From assembly GCA_049999725.1 (NCBI GenBank), contig JBNGIS010032442.1, positions 1 to 22,752 of the forward strand: a stretch of 22,752 nt of DNA. The letters run 5' to 3'. Of this stretch, positions 9,821-19,530 are shown piece by piece. The notes beneath the pieces are model-generated. The model did not search any database, was not told where the DNA came from, and saw nothing but the letters and a program-made list of their open reading frames with translations. This DNA is from Haplomitrium mnioides. Its lineage: Eukaryota > Marchantiophyta > Haplomitriopsida > Calobryales. A program made the translations under genes and the position numbers. The first letter of the stretch is position 1, and each line of letters opens with the position of its first letter.

Positions 9821-10449
9821 ATGGATGTTGTGACAACATATCTATACGGGCTTTTGGATTCCCAGATCTACATGAAACCTCTCCTAGAGCTTATTGCAAG
9901 GAATATTTATCATATTCAGGGATAGAATGTCACTAAGAGTAAACCATTTAGCGATTCATCTACCTCTTTGCCATTGACCATCATTACACCTAGTGGTGGT
10001 AGTACTGGGTTAGGACCTATAGTCCATGAGATGCACTCTAGAGAGAAAAGACCTATTGTCTCCTTATGTATCAATCTATGCTTCTGGCCAAGGGTGGATA
10101 TGTAGTCCAGATCCTTTGATCTATTTATGGACTAAAATAGAGTGGTCGAATATGGTATTATAAATTTCATGAGGAGATGATCGCCATGGGTTTTCACTTT
10201 GATGACATTGCACCGAGTTTATTCATCAAGAATGTCGACAAAGAATTTATAATTGTCGCATTATATATTGATGATATAAATCTTTTTGGTCACCAATCCT
10301 TACTTGAGGAGACTATTTATATGCTTAAGAAGACTTTTGATATGAAGGATATTGGTAAGACCAAGTATTGTTTAGGATTACAATTTGAGTATCTCGATGA
10401 TGGCATATTGATGCATAAGAATACTTATGCTAAGAAAATCCTTAAATAA
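9821..10449 (+). pseudogene. Copia reverse transcriptase, central and C-terminal parts
   Basis: Homology resumes with MDVVTTYLYG...IYMK, which contains the first catalytic Asp of copia RT. A frameshift near 9880 moves the frame, and an unrelated segment follows (about 9932-10107). RT resumes as IYGLK, a TAG (10138-10140), then SGRIWYYKFHEEMIAMGF. The TAG sits where plant copia RTs have the Gln of LKQSGR, so CAG to TAG is likely. The YIDD catalytic box is intact (10267-10278), followed by LKKTFDMKDIGKTKYCLGLQ. The frame ends at TAA (10447-10449), and the same frame continues into FNMDKSHLVRSPM. The active-site residues remain but the frame is broken. Confidence 0.88.
9932..10107 (+). other. 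Unidentified segment inside copia RT
   Basis: Between the end of the IYMK-PRAYCKEYL block and the return of the RT frame at about 10108 lie roughly 170 bp that match nothing expected from copia RT. In the RT frame they contain many stops. In the frame of the preceding block there is an uninterrupted run of about 60 codons with no recognisable similarity. I could not find target duplications or terminal repeats, and the edges are approximate. Confidence 0.5.
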
Positions 10450-10455
10450 TTCAAT

Positions 10456-11262
10456 ATGGATAAATCTCATCTAGTTAGATCCCCTATGGAGATAAGATCA
10501 CTGGATAGAGACAAAGATATTTTCCAAAAACGGAAAGACATAGAGCCAATCATTGGATCTGAGATACCATATCTCTCCGCTATAGGAGCTCTTATATATC
10601 TTGCTAACCAAACACGCCCTGATATTTCATTTGCCGTGAACTTGCTTGCAAGATATAGTTCACAACCTACTATAAGGCATTGGAATGATATCAAACATAT
10701 TTTCAGATATTTACAAGACACAATTGACATGGGACTCTTTTTCCCAACTAATACTGATCACATACTTACTAGTTATGCAGATGCAAGATACCTGCCAGAT
10801 CCTGATGATGCTAAATCCCAAACCGGTTATGCATTCCTATATGGCTCTACAGCTATATCATGGAAAAGTACAAAGCAAACTTTGACTTGTACATCCTCAA
10901 ACCATGTAGAGATCATTGCTCTATATGAAGCTAGTAGGAAGTGCATATACCTATGGAGGATGCTTGATCATGTTTATTTACATTGTGGTTTGCCTTGTAT
11001 ACCTGACTCTACTGTTATTTTTGAAGATAACTTGGCATGTGTACAGTAGGTTTCATAGGGATTTATTAAAGAAGACCTCATAAACCACATCGCTCCAAAG
11101 TTTTTCTTCACTCATGAGCAGATTGATGACACTATTTCTATGCAGATTATCTCCAGTAAGAAGAATATTGACGATATATTTACTAAGTCTTTACCTCTGA
11201 CATTGCATCAGCATTTCTGTCCTTTACTTGGTTTACGGAGATTATCAACTTTATTGTCATGA
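10456..11262 (+). pseudogene. Copia RNase H and C-terminal end of Pol
   Basis: The frame contains the RT connection (PYLSAIGALIYLANQTRPDIS, a copia hallmark) and then RNase H. Its acidic residues are Asp in SYADARY (10780-10782), Glu in NHVEIIAL (10909-10911) and Asp in FEDNLA (11026-11028). The expected SQTGYAFLYGSTAISWKST and KQTLTCTSSNH blocks are present. Two TAG stops (11047-11049, 11056-11058) break the domain, after which the same frame continues (APKFFFTHEQIDD, DDIFTKSLP, GLRRLSTLL). It reaches TGA at 11260-11262, probably the original Pol stop. Domain order and the TKSLP/GLRRL ending match plant copia Pol C-termini. Confidence 0.9.
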
Positions 11263-11513
11263 CTTCATCGACTCTTCTTTTATTATCTTTTTGACATCAT
11301 TATTTTATCTCCAATATCTCTTTATATTCTATTTTATGCTCATGTTATCTTTTTCTAAGTATCATATGATCTTATTTTCAGATTCATTATTTTGGCCTAT
11401 AGCCGATTTTCTTATCATTATTTCTCTTTTGTTCACTATATGACTTCTATATCCATCTATAAGTGGTGGTTGTACTCTTTCCCTTGTTGGTGTATGAGAG
11501 GGTTTTAATGAGG
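11263..11513 (+). other. Copia 3' untranslated tail, cut at the gypsy insertion
   Basis: The AT-rich tail follows the presumed Pol stop and ends ctctttcccttgttggtg...gggttttaatgaggc. A 'ctctttccctt...ggttttaatgaggc' string is typical just upstream of the 3' LTR in plant copia elements, so the copia 3' LTR should begin close by. Instead the gypsy LTR begins at 11514. A polypurine tract is not clearly visible before the break. Confidence 0.6.
11509..11513 (+). repeat. Predicted gypsy target-site duplication, visible copy (gaggc)
   Basis: These are the five bases bordering the outer end of the gypsy 3' LTR. The second copy should directly follow the far end of the 5' LTR, beyond the window, so this is a prediction. 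Confidence 0.35.
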
Positions 11514-14500
11514 CGTCGCTCCCCTGTTCCAAGCCTTAACCTTCTCAATCACCTCTTTGGAGGCAGGGGAGGACAGGTTACGGGCTTTCAAGTTCTTTTT
11601 TGAGATGGCCCCTTACCAGTTATCATTTTCAGGCCTTAAGGGCTTTCCCCTTCCTTATAGGCCTTATGTTCACCACTCACTCTTCTTTAGTTTGCACTCA
11701 ACTCATTCATTCAGAACCCCAATCCACATTCATCACTCCCAGCATTCATGTAATTTTTTCCATGTATTCCAAAGGTCCAAACCTAGGACCCTACCACCTT
11801 ATTTGTGCTTGGGGCAGAATAGATGCTGGTGATCTGCACCACTTGAACAATACAACAAGGCTGGACTCCCCCTCTCAAGGTTGTCTCAAAGCTAAAATAG
11901 ATTATCCTAACTATCCTAATGTGATCTACTTCCTAACTATGCAACCGGATCAAGAACAGAGAGCATTCACCCCCAAGATACCAGAACTATGTCGAGGGAT
12001 TGGACTCCCCCTCCAAGGCTGTTCCCAGGGTCTGCTCAACTATTCCGATGCCTTCTAATCTAATAAGTCACTAGGACATAATGCAAAAAGAAAATCTAGC
12101 TACATAGATATAGACAAACGATTTATACACTATATGCAAGAGAAAACAGAGTCCTTGAAGGCCCTTTGGATTTCTACAACTGATACTTCCCTTATGAGTC
12201 TTGCTGCCTTACAACCTGCAGCCCAGCAACCCACACACCCTCCTCTCCCGATAGTTTTTTAACTTCCCTCGCGAGAAGCCTTGCTTTTACTTCCTCATGC
12301 TAGGAAGAGAGTTTCTTTGACTTCCACCTCTGGAAGACAGCTCTCCCAATTGCAAGTAGCTCACTCCACCCCCGAGCCTTGACGGGTCATCCCGTGCAGT
12401 GCGCAGGCACTAATGCAGCCCCCCCTCTCAGCTCCACTTGAAGAATCACACCAGAGTGTACTTTGAACACTCTGGGCTAATGCACTGGCACAAGGAAATG
12501 CCAAGACGACTCCAAGCTCCTCATTTGGCAGCCTCTCTTTAGTTCTCGGCAGGTCGGAATCCCTTCAAACTATCGTATCAATCCCCCTCCGCTCTGGTCC
12601 ACCGGCAAGGATGAGGTCACTTGGATCACCCGAGCATCCAGAGCTCCTCACTCTGCAATCCTCGGCACCCCTCCAGTCCTCCTCTGAATCCCCCTAGCCC
12701 CCTGGAGCTAGTACCCTTGCTTCACGTAGTTTCTCATTGAAATCTCATCCCTGCCTTACCATGCGCAATTCCCTTATCTTGCTCTCGCTGTCGCCCCGCA
12801 ATCGCTTATGCATCAACCCAAAAGAATTTGAAGGTCGTCAATGTATACCCCCTTGCGAGCGTTGAACTCGTGAGCCTGATCCCAAGAAAGGTTGTTAGTC
12901 ATGTTGGCTCCCTAGAGCTAGGAGGTGACGACGCGTGGCGCTTCGCTAGTTAATCCTGTTACAATCGACAGGGAGAGCGTGCCGTGTGTCTCGTGATGAT
13001 GAAAGTACAATGGTAACATCAACGGGGAGTCCGAGGAATCTTGCGGCTGAGATAGATTCCCACGACTAAGTCCGAAGGGTTCTTTGGAACAGAGTTCCGA
13101 AGCGCCCCGCGGAACCCAGTCCACAGAATCTCTAAATATTCCCCCACAGATCCCAAGTCACCCTCCTCGCGCTACGTCACCCACTGCACCGCCGTCCGAT
13201 GCCGCTCTGCAAGGGGGTAGGCTGACCGTCGTGTTGACTCTCCCTTCTGTGGTTGACTCGCTCTTTGCCCGAGGTCCGATGAGCCCTTCTCTTGCTGCCT
13301 CGTGTCTTGTGAGCTGCTGCGGGGTCCTTGGAGTCGCCACGTCCTCCAAAGAGCGCTGTCCGACGTCGCTCCGCAAAGGGGTAGGCGGACCGTCGGCTGA
13401 TCTGCTTCCGAGATTGACCCACGAAACCCCCTCATTGGTCCACATTATCCGAGGCCCTCGGCGGACTCCCTACGCTTTCCGAGTAAGGACTTGTGCCGAT
13501 TGTTGCTGTTTTGTCCTTCACTCGAGATAAGAACTATGCGTGCGCTTGAGGCTCCCTTTGGTATCTTTTTCGAAAGGTTGATATAGGAACTACAAGGCCC
13601 TTCGTCCTTCTGTCGAACTTTCAGATGCTGCGGTTGGACCCCGTTAAACTTTTGCCTTTGGTCATGTCGAAGGTACGTTGAATCACCCTTTCAGTGCCTG
13701 CTTGCTCCTCTGTCGGTTGGACCTGCGTTAAATCCCCTTTCCGGCTCAGCCTTCTTCCCATTGTGCGGTTGGTGATGGATCACCCTTTTGGCTTCATCGG
13801 AACTCCCCTTCTCGGATCTCCAATAGATTACCCTTTTGGCACCCTTTCGTTCTCCTTTGGCCAGACCCACGATATGTCTTCGTTTCGAGTCGTCCTCCTT
13901 GCTGCCCAGTTGGACTCCTCGCGGATCCGTGTTAAGCGGGGGTTTCACAACGTAAGACGGAACGGAACCCTTTAAACTTGGATCTCCACTTGGGGAGGCG
14001 TCTTTCCGCAGGTTCTCAGGCTCCCTAATGCTGCCACGCTATCCTTGGAATCCCGCGAAGGGCTCTGGAGACGCCACGTTTCCGTGGAATCTCGCCAGGC
14101 TTTTCGGGGACTCCACCCTTCTGCTAGGATTCGTGGACTTGAAGAGTTAGCTCAATCGGCCCTTGCTGGACGCGCTCCTACTTGCGAGATCGAGGCGTCC
14201 CCCTTCCCTGGCCTAGCTTGCCCTTATGACGATCTCGCCTCCTCCTCTCATCCCTGATCCTTGCTTCTTGGTTTGTGCTCGCTGTAGGACATATCCGCGA
14301 TTCAACCTTCCTCTGAGTGCTTTTGGATTTCGTCGTTGTGGATCCATTCTTCCTCCTCCTGCGATCGCTTCGCTATAAGTGGCCGCTCTCTTTCTTCTCC
14401 CCAGGCTCCGATCCCCGCATCCTCTTTAGGCCCACGGATTCTCGCTGGCCTGCTTCGAATTGGAAAATGAGGCCCCTTCTCTGGCTGGCGATCACTGCTC

Positions 14501-14682
14501 TCTCCTCATCTCTTCCGCCATGATTCTGTTTCCCTTCTAGGAATCATGCGCCCTGCTCTTAGTAGTTGTTTGAGGTTAATCCGTGGCTCCAGAGAGGCCT
14601 TCACACTTGCCAAGGGTCATTGTGCCAATGATGCTTCCGATTTCTTGCATTCAGCTTTAGTGCCCCAAACCACTGGCTGACA
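11514..14682 (-). repeat. Gypsy 3' LTR (3169 bp)
   Basis: On the - strand it starts TGTCAGCCAGTGG at 14682 and ends ...GGGAGCGACG at 11514. The expected terminal CA is CG here but CA in the other LTR, so one base has mutated. It aligns colinearly with 20525-22752 at an offset of about 9010-9015 bp with few small indels. It is GC-rich and contains degenerate short repeats such as gccaaaagggtgatcca on the - strand around 13650-13850. Short open frames within it lack recognisable domains and are not called as genes. Confidence 0.93.
13194..13395 (-). repeat. Duplicated block within the gypsy LTR, about 165 bp apart
   Basis: On the + strand a block of about 37 bp starting gtccgatgccgctctgcaag (13194) recurs as gtccgacgtcgctccgcaaa (13359). 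Each ends ggtagg(c)...accgtcg. Both copies are also in the 5' LTR (around 22210 and 22374). The solo LTR has a single clear counterpart near 6768-6806 on the opposite strand. Confidence 0.7.
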
Positions 14683-14697
14683 TAACTCCCCCTTCAA
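14683..14697 (-). promoter_or_regulatory. Gypsy polypurine tract
   Basis: On the - strand the bases just upstream of the 3' LTR read cttgaagggggagtta and then TGTCAG. The purine run gaagggggag directly next to the LTR is the expected plus-strand primer, and it fixes the LTR boundary at 14682. Confidence 0.85.
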
Positions 14698-14858
14698 GTG
14701 TGATGTGTCCCCGCGAACACTCTTCTTCTTCCTCAATTTTCTGGTGCCTCTACTGCTAGTTGTTGGCTCGACTCTGTATCTCCTGTAGAACAATCCCACA
14801 AAACGCCCCCCCCCCTCCCCCCCCTACACAAAACACATACGCACACACACACAAACAC
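14698..14858 (-). other. Gypsy 3' untranslated spacer with C-run and CA-rich tract
   Basis: This lies between the integrase stop and the polypurine tract. On the + strand it holds C10 (14806-14815), one T, C8 (14817-14824) and a CA-rich stretch (about 14825-14860). I see no coding similarity. Homopolymer lengths may be unreliable. Confidence 0.65.
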
Positions 14859-15845
14859 TTACATGTGCTTGTTGGGCGCCTTTGAGGAGATCACAGTTGG
14901 GTCATCTTTCAGTTCCTCCTGATTTTTGTAACTCTCCAGCTTGTTGTCGAAGTGTACCATGTTGGCAAACTTGTGACCCTCTAGCATCTCCAGCTCTGAT
15001 GACCCATTCCTGTGGAGCTTCTTCAGAATGAATGGCCCTATGCATCTTGTGTGCGATTTTCTAGGAAAATGCACAAACCTGCTGTCATATAACAACACCA
15101 GGTTTCCCTCCAAGAGGTCAGCGGGTTTGAGCTTCTTGTCATGTTGTTTCTTCCTAAGCCCATGTTGGTGCTCAAACCTCCCTTGGGCTAACTCCTTGGT
15201 CTCCTCCAAATCCTCCAACTGATAAAGCCTCTCCCTTCTGCTCTGATACTCATCTATCTTTTCCTGCTCCAGCATTCTTCTTGTAGGCACCTCATACTCC
15301 ACTAGCACCAGGGCATGTTGTCCAAATACCAAATAGTAAGGATTATGCCATGTTGTGGTCTTGTAAGCCAAATTGTAGGCATGGGTGGCAATAAGCAGCT
15401 TCAAGTCCCAATCCGCTTTGTTTGTTGCTACTGTCTTGCTTAGTATCTTGCCCATGATTCCATTGGCTCTTTTTGTGAGGCCATTAGCCTTGGGGTGGTA
15501 AGCTGTGGTCCTCCTGTGCTTGACCAGGTATCGATTAGTCATGTCTTTGATCACCTGATTGATGAAGTACGTCCCCTAATCACTGACCAGCTCCAAAGGA
15601 GGCCCAAACCTGCAAAATATTTGCTCATATAGGAAGGCTGCCATTGTCTTGGCATTATCCTTCTTGGTTGCTCTGGCCTCCACCCACTTTGTGGCATAAT
15701 CTATGGCCAACAGAATGTACCTGTTGCCCTTCCGAGTGGAAGGTGCAATGGGGCCGATGAAGTCGATCCCCCACTTCTCAAATGGTGCTAAGGGGATGAT
15801 GGGTACCAGAGGATGATGCTAGTTTGCTGTAGGTCTCTCTGTCCT
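14859..15845 (-). pseudogene. Gypsy integrase core and C-terminal region
   Basis: Integrase would insert the DNA copy into the genome. The frame is continuous with the RT frame. The core starts with HHPLVPIIPL and KWGIDFIGPI (first catalytic Asp, 15762-15764). The second Asp is in LVSD (15579-15581). The third residue, expected Glu in the ANGLxxRANG motif, is Lys (AAA, 15471-15473) at exactly D,D(35) spacing, so the active site is lost. Two TAG stops interrupt the frame (15819-15821, 15576-15578). The second falls in SD-stop-GTYF, where relatives have Gln. The C-terminal half contains the GPFI module (CIGPFILKKL) and ends at TAA (14859-14861). No chromodomain is visible. Confidence 0.88.
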
Positions 15846-17792
15846 CTAGCATGCATCACATCTTCTTACCCAAAAATGCACATCCTTGTGCAAAGTGGGC
15901 CACCAATACCCTACATCAAGGACCTTCTTGATGGTGGTGTCAGCGGCAAAGTGGCCTCTCACCTCCTCCCCATGGAGCACCTGCATTACCACCGTGGACT
16001 GATCCCGCTCTAAGCAACCTCTGACCATCCCATCATAACCTCTCTTGTGTAATATTCCTTTAATCAAGAGGTATGGTCTCACCTTTCTGAGGAAAACATC
16101 AGCCTCCTCTCTACTGCTACCATGGGGGAGTTGAGCGGAACTGAGGAACTCTGTGATGTGGCTGTACTCCGTGGCCCTCCTCACCTTCACTTGGAATAGG
16201 TGTTCATCCGAGAATTCATCTCCCACCTGCTGCTGGTTAACATGCCCTGCAATTCTGGAAAAGAAGTCCGCATTGTTGTGCTTCTTCCTAGGCTTGATCT
16301 TGACCTCAAAATCAAACTCCTGCAACAGAAGTACCCACCTTGCAACTCGACCGATGACATTGGGCTTGTTCACCATGTACTTCAGCGCATTGTGATCCGT
16401 GTGGAAGATCACCTTGTGCTGCAACAGGTAATGCTTGAACTTCTTCAGGGCGTAAATGATTCCCAGAGCCTCTTGATCTGTTGCAAAGTAATTTTTCTCT
16501 GCTGGTGCTAGCAACCTGCTGGCAAAGTATATGGGGTGGTCACGCCCCTGATCATCCACTTGGAATAGCACTGCTCCAATGCAGAACCCAGATACATCAA
16601 TAATTACATGGAAGTCCCTTCTCCAACTGGGAGGGACTAACACAGGGGCACTGGCCAATCTCTTTTTCAGTCCCCTGAAACTCTCCAGTCTTTCAAGAGT
16701 GGCCTCGAATGTGCTACCCCCCTTGGTCATCTGGGTGAGGGGCATAGCCACTGAGGCGAATTGGTTGATGAATCGTCGATAGTAACCAACACACCCCAGG
16801 AAGCCTTGCACCTCCTTCAGACTGGTCGGGAAGACTACACTCATCCAGTTGGTGATCTTCTTCTGATCCACCTCAATGCCTCTGTTGGAAATTCGGTGTC
16901 CGAGGAGAATCCCCTCCATCACCCCAAAGAAACATTTTCCTGGGTGTAGCCTTAGCCCAGTTTCCCTACACCTCTGAAGCATGAGCCTCACATCCTGCTC
17001 GTGGTTCTCCAGCTTGCCATACACCACGAAGTCGTCGATGAACACCTCCAAGAACTTTTTGAGGTAGTCATGGAAGATGTTCATCATCATCCTCTGAAAA
17101 GTCCCTGGTGCATTGCACAGGCCAAAAGGCATCCTCCTGAAAGCAAACACCCCCCATTCCGTGGTGAATGCTGTTTTGAGCTGATCCTCCTCTCGGATCC
17201 AGATCTGGTTGTACCCAAAGTACCCATCTAGAAAACTATATACCTCCTGCTCTGCCACCAAGTCCAGCACCCTATATGTGAAAGGCAATGGGTAATGATC
17301 TTTCTTGGTGGCCTCATTCAGTTTTCGGAAATCTTGGCAGACACGGATTTTCCTCTCCCCATCCTGTCCCACCTTCTTGGGTACCACAACCAGAGGAGAC
17401 ACCCACTCGCTGTTGAGGACAAGATATATGAAGTCTACCTCCAGGAGCTTGTCTATCTCCTCCTTTACCAGCAGGAAGAATTGGGGGTTTATCCGATATT
17501 GTTGCTGGCGTACGGGGATTGTTGTGGGCTCCAGGTCAATCCTATGCTCCCCCAATTCTCTGGGGACTCCCTTCAGATCTACATGACTCCAGGCAAAGGA
17601 GTCACTGTAATTGTGTAGGAGTTGGGTGAGGGCGTGCTCTGTTTTCCTGGGCAATTGGGATCCGATGTGGAAAGTGTGTCCCTCTCGGACCACCAGCTGC
17701 TTGTGTTGGGCATCCCTCACCACCCCCATCTCATTCCTTCCCCTATTGTCCCCTGCTGACATCAAGGTAGCCAATCTCACTCCTCCTTCCTC
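15846..17792 (-). pseudogene. Gypsy reverse transcriptase, RNase H and integrase H2C2 zinc region
   Basis: This is the best-preserved stretch, open for over 640 codons. Counting residues from 17780, RT spans about 105-280: VSPLVVVPKK, IRVCQDFRKLN, YSFLDGYFGYNQ, FRRMPFGLCNAPGTFQ and the catalytic FIDD (residues 247-250, 17042-17031). This box replaces the common YxDD and occurs in other gypsy RTs. The GKCFFG and GFLGCVGYYRRFI blocks follow. RNase H spans about 385-510, with acidic residues in VIIDVSG, TDQEALG, HTDHNAL and NNADFFSR. The H2C2 zinc region ends the frame: His in VLHGEE and GHFAAD, then CDAC. A TAG (15846-15848) follows CDAC where relatives continue with Gln-Arg. Upstream, a TGA at 17793-17795 separates it from the linker in the same frame. 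Confidence 0.93.
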
Positions 17793-18175
17793 TCAAGGAG
17801 CCTCTGCAAACCTCCCCATGTCCGTTTCCTGGATTCGATCTTTTGCAGGCTCATCCCGCTGATGCTCCGTTTCGTCATAAGTAGATAGCTCAATTCGATT
17901 GACGGAAACTATTTCCTCCTCCGACAGATCCTCCTCTGTTGCTTCGCTCACCATTTGTACCCAGTAGTGGTACTCTGAATCTTCCTCCTCTTCGGACCAC
18001 TCACTATCGTATTCCGCCTTTGACTGCGTTTCTCCCAGGTGAGGAACAGGACCGTAATGCACTGTCGTTCTTTCGGGGCCAAACACCAGTGTAGAGTTCC
18101 CCCATTTGTGCATTACCTTGGCCCCATATAGCCACGGTCTCCCGATCAGCACCGGGTAAGAGATGCTATGGCGGG
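17793..18175 (-). pseudogene. Gypsy protease C-terminus and protease-RT linker
   Basis: The frame reads SISYPVLIGRPWLYGAKVMH at its start. The LIGRPWLY block commonly ends the protease region in plant gypsy elements of this type. An acidic linker of about 85 residues follows (KAEYDSEWSEEEEDSEYHYW and later Glu-rich stretches). The frame ends in TGA (17793-17795) and continues without shift into RT. The join to the upstream protease frame is broken by a frameshift between about 18170 and 18186: NYLIMQPA is in one frame and HSISYPVLIG in the next. No natural start codon is expected here, since this is the interior of a polyprotein. Confidence 0.8.
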
Positions 18176-18655
18176 TTGCATTATCAGGTAGTTGAGCTTA
18201 AATTCCTCCCCTCCGATGAATGTTGGAACTTGCAGGAGAGAGCCCAATGGCTTCACACGTGACCCACCCGCCAGCCTCATGATTCGGCCGGTGTGCTGGA
18301 ATTCCATGAATCCCAGCTTATGTGTAGTCTCCTCCACCATGATGTTGACGCCTGCCCCTCCATCTATGGGCACCAAGAACAAGGTGCAACCTGCAATCTG
18401 GATGCCGATCTCAAGGGCCCCCTTGTCCTCGTAGACCAGTTGCAAATCTGCTATGACCTTGGGTAGCCTCCTTCTTCTCTTCGCTCCCATCAGCAATTCT
18501 CGGAGTTGTCTCCGATACAGAGGGCTATCCTTGATCAGTTGGCCCACTGTAGCCGTGACATGACAATTTCTTATATCCGCTTGAATGTTGTAGGGGGTGG
18601 TTTTTGGCCCCTCTACCACAGCTGCAACTGTCTTTTGCATTTCTTGGTCTCTCCC
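18146..18655 (-). pseudogene. Gypsy aspartic protease
   Basis: This holds the retropepsin-like protease that would cut the Gag-Pol polyprotein. The presumed active-site region is FLVPIDGGAGVNIM, with the Asp codon at 18362-18364, followed by EETTHKLGFMEF. The tripeptide after the aspartate's start is D-G-G rather than the usual D-T-G or D-S-G. Either the lineage has this variant or the residue has changed; I recall DGG-type motifs from other plant elements but cannot verify it. The upstream part (residues about 1-70 of this segment) contains LIKDSPLYRRQLRELLMGAK and is the gag-protease junction. The frame opens after TAG at 18656-18658 and runs into a stop at 18146 because of the frameshift near 18180. 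Confidence 0.78.
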
Positions 18656-19530
18656 CTACTCCTTCCAGACCTCTTTGAGGGTCTCTTTGGTTGTCCGCTC
18701 TTCTTCCAGGGCCTCCAAAGCCTCCAATTGTTTTCTCACCTGGTCTTGCTGCTTGGGGTAGAACCATTTTGGATTATCTCTCCGATAATCCGAATCGCTT
18801 CGAGGTGAGGCCGCTCGAGCTACTTCCTTCTTAGCTCTGCGCTCGGACTTCCTTTGGCTTCTCTTTGTGGCCTTTGCCCCTGCTCAAGTCATCACTCCGA
18901 AACAATCCTCGGGAGTTGGTGTCTCTCAGCCCGGCAATTCCGCTTCCTCCTCCATCTCTAAGGTAATTAGATTGACAGCCGCGAGAGGAGGAGGATTTGC
19001 ACTTGGTACCGGAGCAGCATCAGGCCTTCTGCTTGGGCAATTCATGGCCACATGCCCCTCCTTTTTGCATTGGAAGCATAAGGAGGGCGGTTGGCCATAA
19101 CCACTCTTCCGCGGCTCCGGACAGCTAGAGGAAATGTGGCCAGGTTGGCCACAATTCCAACAGACTATAATCGTTGTTTTGGGAGGCCGATTCACAGTCC
19201 ACTGATTCATAGGTCATGCGTTCACTCCTGCATGCTTGCTCAGGATTGTACGAGGTCCCCCACTGATCTGATACACCGTTTCTGGAGCCTCCTCCAGGAC
19301 ATACTCCACTTCCTCCCTGATGTACTCTGACGTTTCTTCCCTCACATAGTGCACAACATTTGTGTTGTTTGGACATTCTTGGGGGGAATGCCCATGCTGC
19401 TTGTACCTAACGCACCACACACCAACTCTTCTGGTTGGCAAGGGCTTGCCCTCCAGCTTAATTCCTACGAAGAGTATGTTCATCGCCTCCATCTTGGTGC
19501 TCAACTCCTCGATTTGATCCCTCCCCCTTG
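18656..19530 (-). pseudogene. gag: Gypsy nucleocapsid with zinc knuckles and downstream linker
   Basis: One frame runs from about 19530 to 18656, broken by TGA at 19214-19216, TGA at 18926-18928, TGA at 18884-18886 and TAG at 18656-18658. It contains two intact CCHC knuckles, CWNCGQPGHISSSC (about 19162-19121) and CFQCKKEGHVAMNC (about 19078-19037). A third, degenerate knuckle lies upstream, CVRYKQHGHSPQEC, where the second Cys is Tyr. Zinc knuckles in Gag package the element RNA. A proline- and alanine-rich segment, then a charged, probably helical segment (KQLEALEALEEERTTKE), lead to the protease. The link to the upstream gag frame needs a frameshift in the G-rich run near 19510-19530. Confidence 0.85.

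Larger units (their letters stand above)
1..11513 (+). mobile_element. Degenerate Ty1/copia LTR retrotransposon, split by a solo LTR and truncated at its 3' end by a gypsy insertion
   Basis: Conceptual translations on the + strand give the copia order: gag with a CCHC knuckle, aspartic protease (DSG), GAG-pre/integrase zinc region, DDE integrase core, integrase C-terminal part, RT (YIDD) and RNase H. RNase H downstream of integrase and RT is diagnostic of Ty1/copia rather than Ty3/gypsy. The element is interrupted by 4801-8697 and ends abruptly at 11513, where a gypsy LTR starts. It is AT-rich compared with the later insertions. At least six in-frame stops, several frameshifts and an extra segment inside RT show that it is a dead copy. 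It is the oldest layer here because both other elements sit inside it. I cannot assign its lineage within plant copia with confidence. Confidence 0.93.

Noticed and set aside
11228-11443. Hydrophobic 71-residue frame after copia RNase H as a possible membrane protein or env-like frame
   Set aside because: The phenylalanine/leucine-rich translation follows from T-rich sequence. It lies in the expected 3' untranslated tail and has no other supporting feature.
13158-13530. Overlapping open frames on both strands of the gypsy LTR (up to 148 codons)
   Set aside because: They are in GC-rich LTR sequence where long chance frames are common, and they carry no recognisable domain. Their composition simply follows the LTR repeats.
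15028-17862. Numerous + strand open frames across the gypsy pol region
   Set aside because: They are antisense shadows of the RT, RNase H and integrase coding frame on the - strand and have no domain signatures of their own.
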